A DNA stretch of 64,000 bases from an uncultured bacterium (GCA_900548385.1 URKJ01000002.1:124001-188000), one strand, 5' to 3'. Counted from the stretch's first letter, positions 9,356-18,395 are shown. Notes: generated by a model not told the origin, from the sequence alone. Numbers and translations are program-made.

Positions 9356-9421
9356 ATCTTTCAATAATAAAAAGGTTCATTCAATTAAAAACAAACACGA
9401 AACAATTTTTCGGAGAAAAAA

Positions 9422-10273
9422 ATGTCAGCAAAAGTCGATCTGAACGGAAAAGTCGCAGTCGTTACCGGCGGGGGCGGAATCCTCTGCAGCACCATGGCAA
9501 AAGCGCTTGCGGAATGCGGAGCCAAAGTTGCAATCCTTGATCTCCGTCTTGAAAATGCGGAAAAAGTTGCCTCGGAAATCAATCAAAACGGCGGAACTGC
9601 CATCGGTATCGCAACAAACGTCCTTGAACTCGACAGTCTCAAAGCCGCGGAAAAACAGATCCGCGAAACGTTCGGGACCTGCGATATTCTGGTGAACGGC
9701 GCCGGCGGAAATCATCCGAAAGGAACCACCTCCGCGGAAAAACTCACACTGGAAGACATCACCAATCCCACTCCCGGAAAAATTTCGTTCTTCGATCTTG
9801 ATCCGGCGGGAATCGGCTTCGTCTTCAATCTGAACTTTCTCGGAACCCTGCTTCCGTGTCAGGTTTTCTGCCGGGAAATGGCGCTCAAAGGCGGCGGAAC
9901 CGTCATCAACATCTCGTCCATGAACGCATTCAAGCCGCTGACAAAGATCCCGGCATACAGCGCGGCGAAAGCGGCGATCAGCAACTTCACGCAGTGGCTC
10001 TGCACCCACATGTCGGGCGTCGGCATCCGGGTCAACGCCATTGCTCCGGGCTTCTTCCTGACCGATCAGAACCGCACGCTCCTCACCAATCCCGACGGCA
10101 CCCTCACCGCCCGCGGCAACACGATCCTCGCACACACTCCGATGGGCAAATTCGGAACCCCCGAAGACCTCACCGGAACTCTGCTCTGGCTTGTGGACAA
10201 CAACGCCTCCGGATTCGTCAACGGAACCGTTATCCCCGTCGACGGCGGATTCTCTGCATTCTCCGGGGTTTGA
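9422..10273 (+). CDS. SDR-family D-mannonate oxidoreductase (fructuronate reductase type)
   Basis: This 283-residue NAD(P)-dependent short-chain dehydrogenase has the glycine motif VTGGGGILCSTMA (about 15-27), the NAG-like VNGAGG, the catalytic Ser in ISSMN and YSAAK as the catalytic Tyr-Lys pair. The C-terminal part with FFLTDQNRTLL, HTPMGKFGTPEDL and VDGGFSAFSGV matches the SDR-type fructuronate reductases (YjmF/UxuB-like) of hexuronate breakdown. That substrate is inferred from sequence likeness. The gene heads a tightly packed run with histidine and shikimate genes and no uxuA neighbour. GGAG lies 8 bp before the ATG. Confidence 0.8.
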   Translation: MSAKVDLNGKVAVVTGGGGILCSTMAKALAECGAKVAILDLRLENAEKVASEINQNGGTAIGIATNVLELDSLKAAEKQIRETFGTCDILVNGAGGNHPKGTTSAEKLTLEDITNPTPGKISFFDLDPAGIGFVFNLNFLGTLLPCQVFCREMALKGGGTVINISSMNAFKPLTKIPAYSAAKAAISNFTQWLCTHMSGVGIRVNAIAPGFFLTDQNRTLLTNPDGTLTARGNTILAHTPMGKFGTPEDLTGTLLWLVDNNASGFVNGTVIPVDGGFSAFSGV

Positions 10274-10275
10274 TC

Positions 10276-10905
10276 ATGGGATTTATCGCACTCATTGATT
10301 ACGGAATGGGCAACCTGCGCAGCGTTTCCAAAGCGCTGGAAAAGGCGGGCGGCGTCATCCGGATCATTGACCGTCCGGAACAGGCGGAAGGCTGTTCCGG
10401 ACTTGTTCTGCCCGGTGTCGGAAACTTCGGCGACGGTATGCGCAATCTGCGGGAACGCGGATTTGTGGAAACGGTCCGCCGTGCCGTCGATGCGGGGCTT
10501 CCGACCCTCGGCATCTGTCTCGGTATGCAGATGATGCTGGAAAGCAGTGAGGAAGCTCCGGGCGTGGAAGGTATCGGCATTTTCAAAGGCGCAGTCCGGC
10601 AATTCCCGAAAGACCGCGGAGAAAAGGTTCCGCACATGGGATGGAACCAGCTGACGCACAGCGGCGGCAATCCGTTTCTGGCGGGCGTTCCCTCCGGTTC
10701 CCACGTCTATTTCGTCCACTCTTACTACGCGGACCCGGTCGACCGCGCAGCGGTGGCGGCAGAGTGCGATTATATATTCCGGTTCGCGGCGGCTCTCGGA
10801 AAAGGAAACGTATTCGCCGCTCAATTCCATCCCGAAAAAAGCCAGAAATACGGCATGACCATTTTGAAAAATTTTGTAACAATGTGCAACAACGGAGAAC
10901 AGTGA
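10276..10905 (+). CDS. hisH: imidazole glycerol phosphate synthase, glutamine amidotransferase subunit HisH
   Basis: This is the class I glutaminase of histidine synthesis, making ammonia for HisF. The 209-residue protein has the oxyanion segment LPGVGNFGDGM, the nucleophile motif GICLGMQ with Cys near residue 79, and the His-Glu pair in QFHPEKSQ near the C-terminus. The ATG at 10276 lies 2 bp after the SDR stop. Its stop overlaps the hisA start by one base (TGATG). hisF is not in the window, so the partner is encoded elsewhere. Confidence 0.96.
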   Translation: MGFIALIDYGMGNLRSVSKALEKAGGVIRIIDRPEQAEGCSGLVLPGVGNFGDGMRNLRERGFVETVRRAVDAGLPTLGICLGMQMMLESSEEAPGVEGIGIFKGAVRQFPKDRGEKVPHMGWNQLTHSGGNPFLAGVPSGSHVYFVHSYYADPVDRAAVAAECDYIFRFAAALGKGNVFAAQFHPEKSQKYGMTILKNFVTMCNNGEQ

Positions 10906-11636
10906 TGCTCATCATCCCGGCTATTGATATTCGCGGCGGCAAATGCGTCCGCCTTTTTCAGGGCGACTACAACAAAGAAACCGTGTACGCCGAAGACCCG
11001 GCGGAACAGGCCGTCCGCTGGGAAAACGAGGGAGCACACATCATCCATCTTGTGGACCTTGACGGAGCCAAAGCCAAACACCCTGTCAATCTGGATGCAA
11101 TCCGCAGAATCTGTTCCAGTGTCCGCATTCCCTGTGAACTCGGCGGCGGGATCCGCACCATCGAAGACGCACGGAAAGCGTTTGATGCGGGAGTCTACCG
11201 CATCATCCTCGGAACGGTCGCCTGCGAAAACCCGAAACTTGCCAAAGAATTCGTCTCGGCGTTCAGTGCGGAACGGGTTGTGGTCGGGGTTGACGCCCGC
11301 GCCGGAAGCGTCGCGGTGAACGGCTGGCTCGAAAACAGCGGCGTCGACGCCTACGAACTCATCCTGACTCTTCAGGACATGGGCGTCACCCGGTTCATTT
11401 ATACGGACATCGCCACCGACGGAGCCCTCTCCGGCCCGAACTGCGACGCCATCGCGGCAGTCTGTTCCAGAATCCCGCGCAGCAGCGTGATCGCTTCCGG
11501 CGGCATCTCCTCCGCCCGTGACATCTCATCGCTCCGGGAACTCCGCAAGGACAATCTGGAAGGCGCGATCGTCGGCAAGGCGCTTTACGACGGCAAAACG
11601 ACGTACAAAGAACTCGACGAGGCGGCAAATGACTGA
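10905..11636 (+). CDS. hisA: phosphoribosyl-formimino-AICAR phosphate isomerase HisA
   Basis: This TIM-barrel isomerase catalyses the fourth step of histidine synthesis. The 243-residue protein has IPAIDIRGGKCVRL at the start with the catalytic Asp of AIDI, LVDLDGA, a phosphate-binding LGGGIRT segment (here ELGGGIRT), the second catalytic Asp in YTDIATDG near residue 170, and IASGGISS near 198. It overlaps hisH by one base and the acyltransferase gene by eight bases, so the three are clearly co-translated from one message. Confidence 0.95.
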   Translation: MLIIPAIDIRGGKCVRLFQGDYNKETVYAEDPAEQAVRWENEGAHIIHLVDLDGAKAKHPVNLDAIRRICSSVRIPCELGGGIRTIEDARKAFDAGVYRIILGTVACENPKLAKEFVSAFSAERVVVGVDARAGSVAVNGWLENSGVDAYELILTLQDMGVTRFIYTDIATDGALSGPNCDAIAAVCSRIPRSSVIASGGISSARDISSLRELRKDNLEGAIVGKALYDGKTTYKELDEAAND

Positions 11637-12444
11637 AGAACCCGTTTACAATCCGTTTCCCGGCGACTCCTACGATACGCCGGAGCATGTGAAAGGAAGT
11701 CTGCTTGATCTGCTGCTCCTCCGGACCAGAGCGTCATTCTATCTGCGGAATTTTTACGTTTTCTACCGTTCCGGAAGCGCCTGCCGGAAAGGATGGTTTC
11801 CTCAGAATCAGCAGACCCGGAATTCGTATGACAACATCCTAATCACGGAAAGCTGCGGCGGCAGATTTCATCTGCGCGGACTCGACAACATCAGCAAGAC
11901 CGAAGGACCTGTCCTGTTCATCAGCAACCACATGAGCCTGCTGGAAACGGCGGTGATGCACGCATTCATCCGTCCCCGCAAAAATTTCTGTTTTGTCATC
12001 AAGGAACAGCTTTTTCAGGTTCCTTACTTCGGCGACATCATGCGCACGCTCGGCTGCATCGGCGTCGGACGCAAGAATCCGCGCGACGACTTCCGTGCCG
12101 TGATCGACGAAGGCAAAAAAACTCTGGAAAGCGGCAAATCCATCGTGATCTTCCCGCAGGCTTCCCGCTCCGCCGTTTTTGACGTGAATCACTTTAATAC
12201 GATCGGCGTCAAACTGGCGAAAGCCGCCGGAGTGCCGATCATTCCGACCGCGCTCAAAACCGATTTTCTCGGCAATGGAACCATGATCAAGGATCTCGGT
12301 CCCATTCACCGCGACCGGGAGATACATTTTGAATTCGGCGAACCGATCATGAACGTGGAAGGAACCGGAAAACAGGAACACCAGCAGATCATCGACTTCA
12401 TCGAAAACCGTCTGCTCTCCTGGGGATGCGAGGTCCGGAAATGA
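11629..12444 (+). CDS. PlsC-like lysophospholipid acyltransferase
   Basis: This 271-residue protein belongs to the 1-acyl-glycerol-3-phosphate acyltransferase (LPLAT) superfamily, which acylates lysophospholipids at the inner membrane. The active-site block reads SNHMSLLET near residue 103, that is HX4E rather than the common HX4D. The glycerol-phosphate block reads IFPQASRS instead of FPEGTRS, and VPIIPTALKTD is the last conserved block. The acyl acceptor therefore remains open; HX4E also occurs in lipid A acyltransferases. The ATG overlaps hisA by eight bases, and the stop overlaps aroB by four. Confidence 0.78.
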   Translation: MTEEPVYNPFPGDSYDTPEHVKGSLLDLLLLRTRASFYLRNFYVFYRSGSACRKGWFPQNQQTRNSYDNILITESCGGRFHLRGLDNISKTEGPVLFISNHMSLLETAVMHAFIRPRKNFCFVIKEQLFQVPYFGDIMRTLGCIGVGRKNPRDDFRAVIDEGKKTLESGKSIVIFPQASRSAVFDVNHFNTIGVKLAKAAGVPIIPTALKTDFLGNGTMIKDLGPIHRDREIHFEFGEPIMNVEGTGKQEHQQIIDFIENRLLSWGCEVRK

Positions 12445-13526
12445 CGCAGGAAACCGTCACAGTCAATCTGTCCGACCGTTCCTATCCGATTTCCATCGGT
12501 TCCGGCATTATCGGGAACACGGCTCTGCTGGAACCGCACGTCAAAGGCAGACGCTGCTTTCTTGTGACGGACTCCGCGGTTGCCCCGCTGTTTGCGGACC
12601 GCGTGCGCGAATCTCTCGCCTCCGCCGGAGCAACGGAGGTGGCGACTCATATTTTCCCCGCCGGAGAAGAATCCAAAACGATCCGGACAATCGAAGCCAT
12701 CTGCCGCGACGCAGCACAATCCGGGCTTGACCGCCGGTCCGTGATGATCGCCCTCGGCGGCGGCGTCACCGGAGACATGACCGGATTTTCCGCCGCGATC
12801 TACATGCGCGGCATTGATTTTATCCAGATTCCGACGACACTGCTCGCGATGGTAGACTCCTCCGTCGGCGGCAAAACCGGCGTCGACATTCCGGAAGGGA
12901 AAAACCTGATCGGAGCATTTCATCAGCCGAAAGCCGTCATCATTGACACCGCCTTTCTTGACTCGCTCCCGGATAACCAGTACCTCTGCGGTCTTGCGGA
13001 AATCATCAAGACAGCCGCAATCCTTGACGCGGAATTTTTTGCGGAACTGGAGACGGGAACCGATGCGATCCGTCGGCGCGACGCCCGGTTTTCCGCAAAA
13101 ATGATCAAACGCTGCTGCGAACTCAAAGCATACGTTGTCAGCCGGGACGAGCGCGAAGGTTCCCTGCGCGCAATCCTTAATTACGGGCACACTTACGGAC
13201 ACGCAATCGAAAGTTCTTTTCATTATAAAATGCTGCATGGCGAAGCGGTTGCAATCGGCATGTGCATGGCGGCGGACCTCGCGGTCAGCCTCGGCGTCAT
13301 GGAGCGGAGCGAAGCGGACCGGCAGCGCAGTCTGCTCTCCGCCGTCCGCCTGCCGACCGGGATCCGGTTCGATGCGGAAACCGTTTTTCAGACAATGTTC
13401 AAGGATAAAAAGACCCTCGACGGCGTTCTCCGGTTCGTATTCACGCCGGTGACCGGAAAAGCCGAGGTCCGCAAAGTGGACAGTGCGGCGGTGCGCGCAA
13501 TTCTGGAGCGGCAGCGGAATGCTTGA
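12441..13526 (+). CDS. aroB: 3-dehydroquinate synthase
   Basis: This NAD- and metal-dependent enzyme catalyses the second step of the shikimate pathway. The 361-residue protein has the NAD-binding segments GEESKT and GGGVTGDMTGF, the active-site block PTTLLAMVDSSVGGKTGVD followed by GKNLIGAFHQPK, the metal ligands in GLAEIIKT and the H of NYGHTYGHAIE, and the HGEAVAIGM segment. Start and stop overlap the neighbouring plsC and dprA genes (ATGA and an 8-base overlap), an arrangement not typical for aro genes in model organisms. Confidence 0.96.
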   Translation: MTQETVTVNLSDRSYPISIGSGIIGNTALLEPHVKGRRCFLVTDSAVAPLFADRVRESLASAGATEVATHIFPAGEESKTIRTIEAICRDAAQSGLDRRSVMIALGGGVTGDMTGFSAAIYMRGIDFIQIPTTLLAMVDSSVGGKTGVDIPEGKNLIGAFHQPKAVIIDTAFLDSLPDNQYLCGLAEIIKTAAILDAEFFAELETGTDAIRRRDARFSAKMIKRCCELKAYVVSRDEREGSLRAILNYGHTYGHAIESSFHYKMLHGEAVAIGMCMAADLAVSLGVMERSEADRQRSLLSAVRLPTGIRFDAETVFQTMFKDKKTLDGVLRFVFTPVTGKAEVRKVDSAAVRAILERQRNA

Positions 13527-14655
13527 AAACGAAGCCTACATCCTCCTGAATCTGATTCCGGGCATCGGTCCGTCGCGGGCTTCCGCGCTGATTCAGGCGT
13601 GCGGCTCCGCAACGGCAATCTTCGATCACGACTGGCAGGAACTTTCCACGATCCGGGGAATCAGCCAGGAACTGGCACATAAAATACTGGAAACCGCCGC
13701 TTCTCCCATACTTGACGAAGAGCTCGACCGGATCGCTCTCGGCGGAGTTCATGTTTACACCCGCGCCGATGCGGATTATCCGGAACAGCTCCGGGAACTT
13801 GAAGACGCTCCGCTTTGTCTCTACACCTGCGGAATCCTGCCGGAAAATCTCGGATCCGCCTCCATCGCAATCGTCGGTTCGCGCCGCGCTACGGTCTATG
13901 GCATGCGCATGGCACAGCATATTGCGGAATCCGCGGCGTACTCCGGCTGGACCGTTGTCTCCGGCCTTGCGCTCGGCATTGATGCGGCGGCGCATAAAGG
14001 CACAATGAACGCAAACGGGAAAACGGTCGCAGTCCTCGGCGGCGGTCTGATGAAGATACAGCCGCAGGAGCATGTCCCGCTGGCGCGCGACATCATCGCG
14101 AAAGGCGGCGCAGTCATTACCGAATTTCCCATGACTTTTCCGCCCACGCGCCATTCATTCCCGATGCGGAACCGGATCATCTCCGCGCTCTCGCTCGGCA
14201 CGGTTGTGGTGGAAGCGGGCAAACACAGCGGTGCTCTGATCACGGCGGCAGCCGCACTGGAACAGGGAAAAGCGGTATTCGCCGTTCCCGGAAACGCCGA
14301 CTCCGAACAGTCTTCCGGCTGCAACGAATTGATCCGCAACGGCGAAGCCCAGCTCGTCACCAGTTTTGAAGACGTTCTGGAAGCCATGGACTTTCTCCCC
14401 GGCCTTGCGGAACGCGATCTCCCGATGATGCGGGAAGAGAACTCCGAAGCCCATTCGTTCGACGAAGCGGTCGAAGCCTCGCTCCCGGAAAGCGACCGCA
14501 AAATCCTTGATTTTCTGAAAAGCGGCGAAGCGTCGTTCGATGCAATCTCCGCGGGAACCGGCATTGCCGCCGGGGAGCTCTCGCGGAAACTCGTTGCTCT
14601 GGAAATATCCCATAAACTCAAACGCACGCCCAACGGCTACGCAAGACTGCGCTGA
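13519..14655 (+). CDS. dprA: DNA-processing protein DprA
   Basis: DprA loads RecA on incoming single-stranded DNA during natural transformation. The 378-residue protein has an N-terminal helix-hairpin-helix region (LIPGIGPSRASALIQ), the Rossmann-type core with IAIVGSRRATVYG, VSGLALGIDAAAHKGTM, VLGGGL and RHSFPMRNRIISALS, and a C-terminal winged-helix domain of about 60 residues preceded by an acidic linker. It overlaps aroB by 8 bases. No other competence genes are in the window apart from pseudopilin-like proteins that look unrelated to uptake. Confidence 0.95.
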   Translation: MLENEAYILLNLIPGIGPSRASALIQACGSATAIFDHDWQELSTIRGISQELAHKILETAASPILDEELDRIALGGVHVYTRADADYPEQLRELEDAPLCLYTCGILPENLGSASIAIVGSRRATVYGMRMAQHIAESAAYSGWTVVSGLALGIDAAAHKGTMNANGKTVAVLGGGLMKIQPQEHVPLARDIIAKGGAVITEFPMTFPPTRHSFPMRNRIISALSLGTVVVEAGKHSGALITAAAALEQGKAVFAVPGNADSEQSSGCNELIRNGEAQLVTSFEDVLEAMDFLPGLAERDLPMMREENSEAHSFDEAVEASLPESDRKILDFLKSGEASFDAISAGTGIAAGELSRKLVALEISHKLKRTPNGYARLR

Positions 14656-14675
14656 CAAAACAAGAGAGGTATCCT

Positions 14676-15386
14676 ATGAAACTATCCATCATCATCCCGG
14701 TCTACAACGAGGAAAACTACATCGACGCGGTCATTGAACGTGTGCTCGCCGTCAAATTTCCCGAAGAAATCACGCTTGAACTCATCGCCGTTGACGACTG
14801 TTCCAAAGACAAAACCCCGGAAAAACTGAAAGTCTGGGAGGAAAAAGGAATCATCAAGACGTTCCGCCACGAAAAAAACGCGGGAAAAGGCGCCGCCCTT
14901 CATACCGGCTTTGCGCAGGCGACCGGCGACATCGTCGTCGTTCAGGACTCCGATTTTGAGTACAATCCCAACGAACTGCCGAAACTGCTGGTCCCGATCC
15001 TCGACGGGCGCGCGGACGTCGTGTTCGGCGCACGCGCCAGCTTTGTCGGCAGCGAATGTCACCGGGTGATGTATTTCTGGCACTCCGTCGTCAATAAATT
15101 CCTGACTCTTCTCTGCAATATGCTTGCCGACCTCACACTTCACGATATGGAGTGCTGCTACAAGATGTTCCGAAAAGAATACCTGGACAAAATCATGCTC
15201 CGGGAAAACCGGTTCGGCTTTGAACCGGAAGTTACGATCAAACTCGCCCGTCAGAGATGCCGCATGTACGAAGTCACGGTATCCTACTCCGGCCGCACCT
15301 ATCAGGAAGGCAAGAAGATCAACTGGAAAGACGGCGTTTCCGCGCTCCGCTGCATTCTAAAATACGGTCTTTTCCGCATGAACTGA
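14676..15386 (+). CDS. family 2 glycosyltransferase (DPM/polyprenyl-phosphate type)
   Basis: This 236-residue GT-A fold enzyme has no trailing membrane domain. The nucleotide-sugar site is visible as SIIIPVYNEENYI (2-14), VDDCSKDKT (about 39-47), NAGKGAALHTGF, and the DxD-type VVQDSDFEYNP. The sequence GSECHRVMYFWHSVVNKFLTLLCN gives a hydrophobic helix near 125-150, as in dolichol-phosphate mannosyltransferase-like proteins. The acceptor is likely a lipid phosphate, though this cannot be told from the sequence. It follows dprA by 20 bp with an AGAGAGG site and ends the gene run. Confidence 0.85.
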   Translation: MKLSIIIPVYNEENYIDAVIERVLAVKFPEEITLELIAVDDCSKDKTPEKLKVWEEKGIIKTFRHEKNAGKGAALHTGFAQATGDIVVVQDSDFEYNPNELPKLLVPILDGRADVVFGARASFVGSECHRVMYFWHSVVNKFLTLLCNMLADLTLHDMECCYKMFRKEYLDKIMLRENRFGFEPEVTIKLARQRCRMYEVTVSYSGRTYQEGKKINWKDGVSALRCILKYGLFRMN

Positions 15387-15419
15387 TCCGTTGCGTTTTC
15401 CGCACCGATCCCCCGCCGT

Positions 15420-16274
15420 TCACTGTCCGGAGCGGCGGAATCCGTTCCGCCACTCTTCCGGACTGCTCTTGAAACGCTCCCGGAAAACACGGATGAAGTA
15501 ATTCGGGTAACTGTAGCCGAGCCGGCGGGCGATCTCTCCGATTTTCAGGGTTCCGGAACTCAGCAGCTTCCGTGCATACTCCATCCGCAGTTCCGTAATA
15601 TAAGCGCACAGGCTCGTTCCGCGGAATTCCCGGACAAGGCGCGAAACCTGCGCAGGATGAACTCCCGCCAGTCTGGCAATGTCTTCCCGCGAAATACCGG
15701 AACAGAAATTCACGTCCAGCACCTCCACGATCCGCCCCCACTCCGCCGCCCGGCGGGTCAGGAAACGGGTCTCCGTCTCCTCCACCGTTTCCCGAACCAG
15801 AGTCAGCAGAGCCCGCAAACACAGCCGCGATGAAGCCGAATCCCGGTTTGCGGAAAGCAGTGCGCGAATCATCGCCCTGCCCGCTTCCCCGATCGGTTCC
15901 CGCGTATGAAAAAAAACATCCGGGCCATTCTGCGGCGGCGGTTTGCCGTTATGGGCGATGTACAGAACCCGCAAAAAATCGTTCTGAAACACGATGGAAA
16001 CCATCCGGTGCTCCCGGTCCCAGATCTCATTCGTCCAGCCGGAGGGATGAGTCATGACAGCATCGCCCGGTGTGAATATTTCATCATGGCAAACGCCGTT
16101 CGAGGCAAATCCAATCCGTTTTGTACCGCTGAGCGGAAGAATGATCCGCGGAACCGGGTGACAGTTCGGGCAAAACGCCGGAAGCGGAGCAGATTCCCCG
16201 AAACGAATCCGCTTCAATTCGATTTTCTCCGCTTCACGCAGATACTCCAGCATCTTTTCCCGGCTGACCAGCAT
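15420..16274 (-). CDS. AraC-family transcriptional regulator of the sialidase locus
   Basis: The 284-residue protein has an N-terminal cupin-like sensor domain (about 1-170) and a C-terminal double helix-turn-helix. The first helix-turn-helix is SREDIARLAGVHPAQVSRLVREF; the second is IGEIARRLGYSYPNYFIRVFRERF followed by SSPEEWR. A CPNCH pair of cysteines sits near residue 35. It is transcribed divergently from the sialidase and aldolase genes across a 152-bp gap, so it most likely controls them in response to a sugar. The start is preceded by GGGAG. Confidence 0.88.
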   Translation of the reverse strand: MLVSREKMLEYLREAEKIELKRIRFGESAPLPAFCPNCHPVPRIILPLSGTKRIGFASNGVCHDEIFTPGDAVMTHPSGWTNEIWDREHRMVSIVFQNDFLRVLYIAHNGKPPPQNGPDVFFHTREPIGEAGRAMIRALLSANRDSASSRLCLRALLTLVRETVEETETRFLTRRAAEWGRIVEVLDVNFCSGISREDIARLAGVHPAQVSRLVREFRGTSLCAYITELRMEYARKLLSSGTLKIGEIARRLGYSYPNYFIRVFRERFKSSPEEWRNGFRRSGQ

Positions 16275-16366
16275 ATTTTTTCTCCCGTTTCCGACATCTT
16301 ACAGCACTTTTCCGAGAAATCAAGCATTTTGTTAAAAAATTATCATCAAACCTCCGTTTTTTATCA

Positions 16367-16395
16367 TTGCCGGACGGACGGTTTTGTGGTATAAT
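16367..16395 (+). promoter_or_regulatory. sigma-70 promoter of the sialidase operon
   Basis: TTGCCG (16367-16372), a 17-bp spacer and a perfect TATAAT (16390-16395) lie 31 bp before the sialidase ATG. A strong -10 with a weaker -35 fits regulation by the divergent AraC protein. Confidence 0.7.
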
Positions 16396-16426
16396 GTAAA
16401 AAGAAAATCAGAAAGGAGCTGTACAA

Positions 16427-17479
16427 ATGGCAATACAGAAATATACGGTCAGCAACGACCCGGCAATTTACGAAGCGTGGCCCGACGTTGTCCTGACCGG
16501 TTCCGGAACCATGCTCTGCGTGTTCAGCGAATGCACCCATCACGGAAACCGTTCCTATACACGGATCATGCTGACCGAATCCGGAGACCGCGGACGGACC
16601 TGGAGCCCCAAGCGTCCCCTCACCGAAGGAACCGCCGGACGGAACTATTACTACAACTGCGCACGGATCGCCAAACTCTCCGACGGACGGATCGTCATCT
16701 CGCTTGACCGGGTCCCGCTGGACTGCAAAGAAGATACGGGACGCTCGGAAATCCTGCTCTTCTTTTCGGACGACAACGGCAAAACGTGGAGCGCTCCGCT
16801 TACAACCCCCGTCAAGGGCATCGTTCCCGACAAGCTGACCGAGCTGGACAACGGCCGCTGGCTGCTCTCCGCGCACTACCGGCACAACGGGCGGCTCACC
16901 CAGTTCCTGCATTATTCCGATGACAAAGGCGCCTCATGGAGCCCGCGCATCACTGTCGCCGAATCCCCTGCGCTCAATCTCTGTGAAGTCTCCATGCTTC
17001 CGCTCGGCGGCGGAACCGTTGTCGGATTTCTGCGGGAAAATTCCGCACAGGGATGGGACTGCAAAAAAGTCATCTCGCACGACAGCGGCGAAACATGGGG
17101 GCCGATCGTCGATTTCCCGATCCCCGCCTGCCACCGTCCGACCGCCGGACTTCTGCAGGACGGGCGCATTCTCATCACCTGCCGTCTGATGCAGGGCGGC
17201 AAAGGCTGGCTCGGAGCATGGACGCAAAATCTGCTTGCCGTACTGACCGACCGGGAATCAGTCCTTGCCGATTCCCGGTCCGGCTCGCGGGTCCGGATTC
17301 TGCCCGTCGATTACGACCGCTCCCCGTTCGCGGACACCGGCTACTCCGGATGGGTCCAGTTCCCTGACGGCGGAATCTATATCGTCAACTACATCGTGGA
17401 CGATGCGTACGACAAAGCGCAAATCCGCGGTTATTCCCTCTCCCTCAACGACTTCATTCTTCCCGAAAAGGAAAACTGA
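16427..17479 (+). CDS. BNR-repeat sialidase/neuraminidase-like protein, without signal peptide
   Basis: This 350-residue six-bladed propeller protein has at least four Asp boxes of the type S-x-D-x-G-x-T-W: ESGDRGRTWS, FSDDNGKTWS, YSDDKGASWS and SHDSGETWG. These are typical of the GH33-like exo-sialidase fold. There is no signal peptide, so it would act in the cytoplasm, perhaps on imported sialosides. The catalytic Tyr/Glu pair and arginine triad cannot be assigned with certainty by eye, and many BNR proteins of this size are not proven sialidases. The next gene, two bases away, is a sialic acid aldolase-type enzyme, which supports the call. Confidence 0.72.
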   Translation: MAIQKYTVSNDPAIYEAWPDVVLTGSGTMLCVFSECTHHGNRSYTRIMLTESGDRGRTWSPKRPLTEGTAGRNYYYNCARIAKLSDGRIVISLDRVPLDCKEDTGRSEILLFFSDDNGKTWSAPLTTPVKGIVPDKLTELDNGRWLLSAHYRHNGRLTQFLHYSDDKGASWSPRITVAESPALNLCEVSMLPLGGGTVVGFLRENSAQGWDCKKVISHDSGETWGPIVDFPIPACHRPTAGLLQDGRILITCRLMQGGKGWLGAWTQNLLAVLTDRESVLADSRSGSRVRILPVDYDRSPFADTGYSGWVQFPDGGIYIVNYIVDDAYDKAQIRGYSLSLNDFILPEKEN

Positions 17480-17481
17480 AC

Positions 17482-18378
17482 ATGACACACACAAAACTCA
17501 CCGGCCTCCTCGCCGCCCCTTTCACCCCGTTTGATGAACACGGAGAAGTCCGTTACGACCTGATCCGCAAACAGGCGGACTCCCTTATTGCCGACGGCGT
17601 CAAAGGAGCCTATATCTGCGGAACGACGGGCGAAGGCATCTCCTGCTCCATCGAAGAACGCTTCCGCATTATGGAAACATGGAAAGAAGCGGCGACGGGG
17701 CGGCTGATCCTGATCGTCCACACCGGAGCGCTCTCCCTGAAAGACACCGAAGTTCTCGGACGCAAAGCGGCGGAACTGCGTTACGATGCGTTTTCCGTGA
17801 TCCCGCCGACATTCTTCAAACCCGCAAACGAGGAAATGCTTGCGGATTACTGCGCCGCCGCGGCCTCTGCGGCACCGGAACTGCCGTTTTATTACTATCA
17901 CACGATGAATTCCGGCGTCAATCTCTGCATGAGCCGTTTTCTGGAACTCGCGGACGGACGGATCCCGAATCTCGCAGGCATCAAGTTCAATCATCACAAT
18001 CTCTACGACTACCAGAACGCCCGGCATGCCTGCGGCGGAAAATACGACATTATTTTCGGAGTCGATGAATTCTTCGCCGGAGCTCTGGCACTCGGAGCGG
18101 AATGTTTCATCGGCAGCACTTACAACTACTCGGCGGAACTCTATTTCCGGATCTGGGATGCGTTCCGCGCCGGAGACTGGAAAACGGTTGCGTTCAACAT
18201 GCACAAAGTATGCCGCGGAGTCGATCTCCTGGTCCGGAACGGCGGCATTCCGGCGGGAAAGGCAATGATGCTTCTCAAAGGCATCGACTGCGGCGGAGTA
18301 CGCCTCCCGCTGAAACAGCTCTCCAGAGAAAAACGCCGGGAAATCGCAGACGCCATGAATTCGATCATCCAGTCTTGA
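17482..18378 (+). CDS. N-acetylneuraminate lyase / dihydrodipicolinate synthase family aldolase
   Basis: This 298-residue class I aldolase of the DapA/NanA superfamily has AAPFTPFDEHGEV at the start, the CGTTGEG loop near 47-53, and the YYYHTMNSG segment near 138 that resembles the Tyr-bearing block of lyases rather than the YNVP of DapA. The Schiff-base Lys is in AGIKFNHHN near residue 168. N-acetylneuraminate lyase splits sialic acid into ManNAc and pyruvate. This substrate is inferred from the adjacent sialidase-like gene and the AraC regulator. There is no nanE or nanK nearby. Confidence 0.75.
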   Translation: MTHTKLTGLLAAPFTPFDEHGEVRYDLIRKQADSLIADGVKGAYICGTTGEGISCSIEERFRIMETWKEAATGRLILIVHTGALSLKDTEVLGRKAAELRYDAFSVIPPTFFKPANEEMLADYCAAAASAAPELPFYYYHTMNSGVNLCMSRFLELADGRIPNLAGIKFNHHNLYDYQNARHACGGKYDIIFGVDEFFAGALALGAECFIGSTYNYSAELYFRIWDAFRAGDWKTVAFNMHKVCRGVDLLVRNGGIPAGKAMMLLKGIDCGGVRLPLKQLSREKRREIADAMNSIIQS

Positions 18379-18395
18379 ACCGGACAGAAAGGGGA

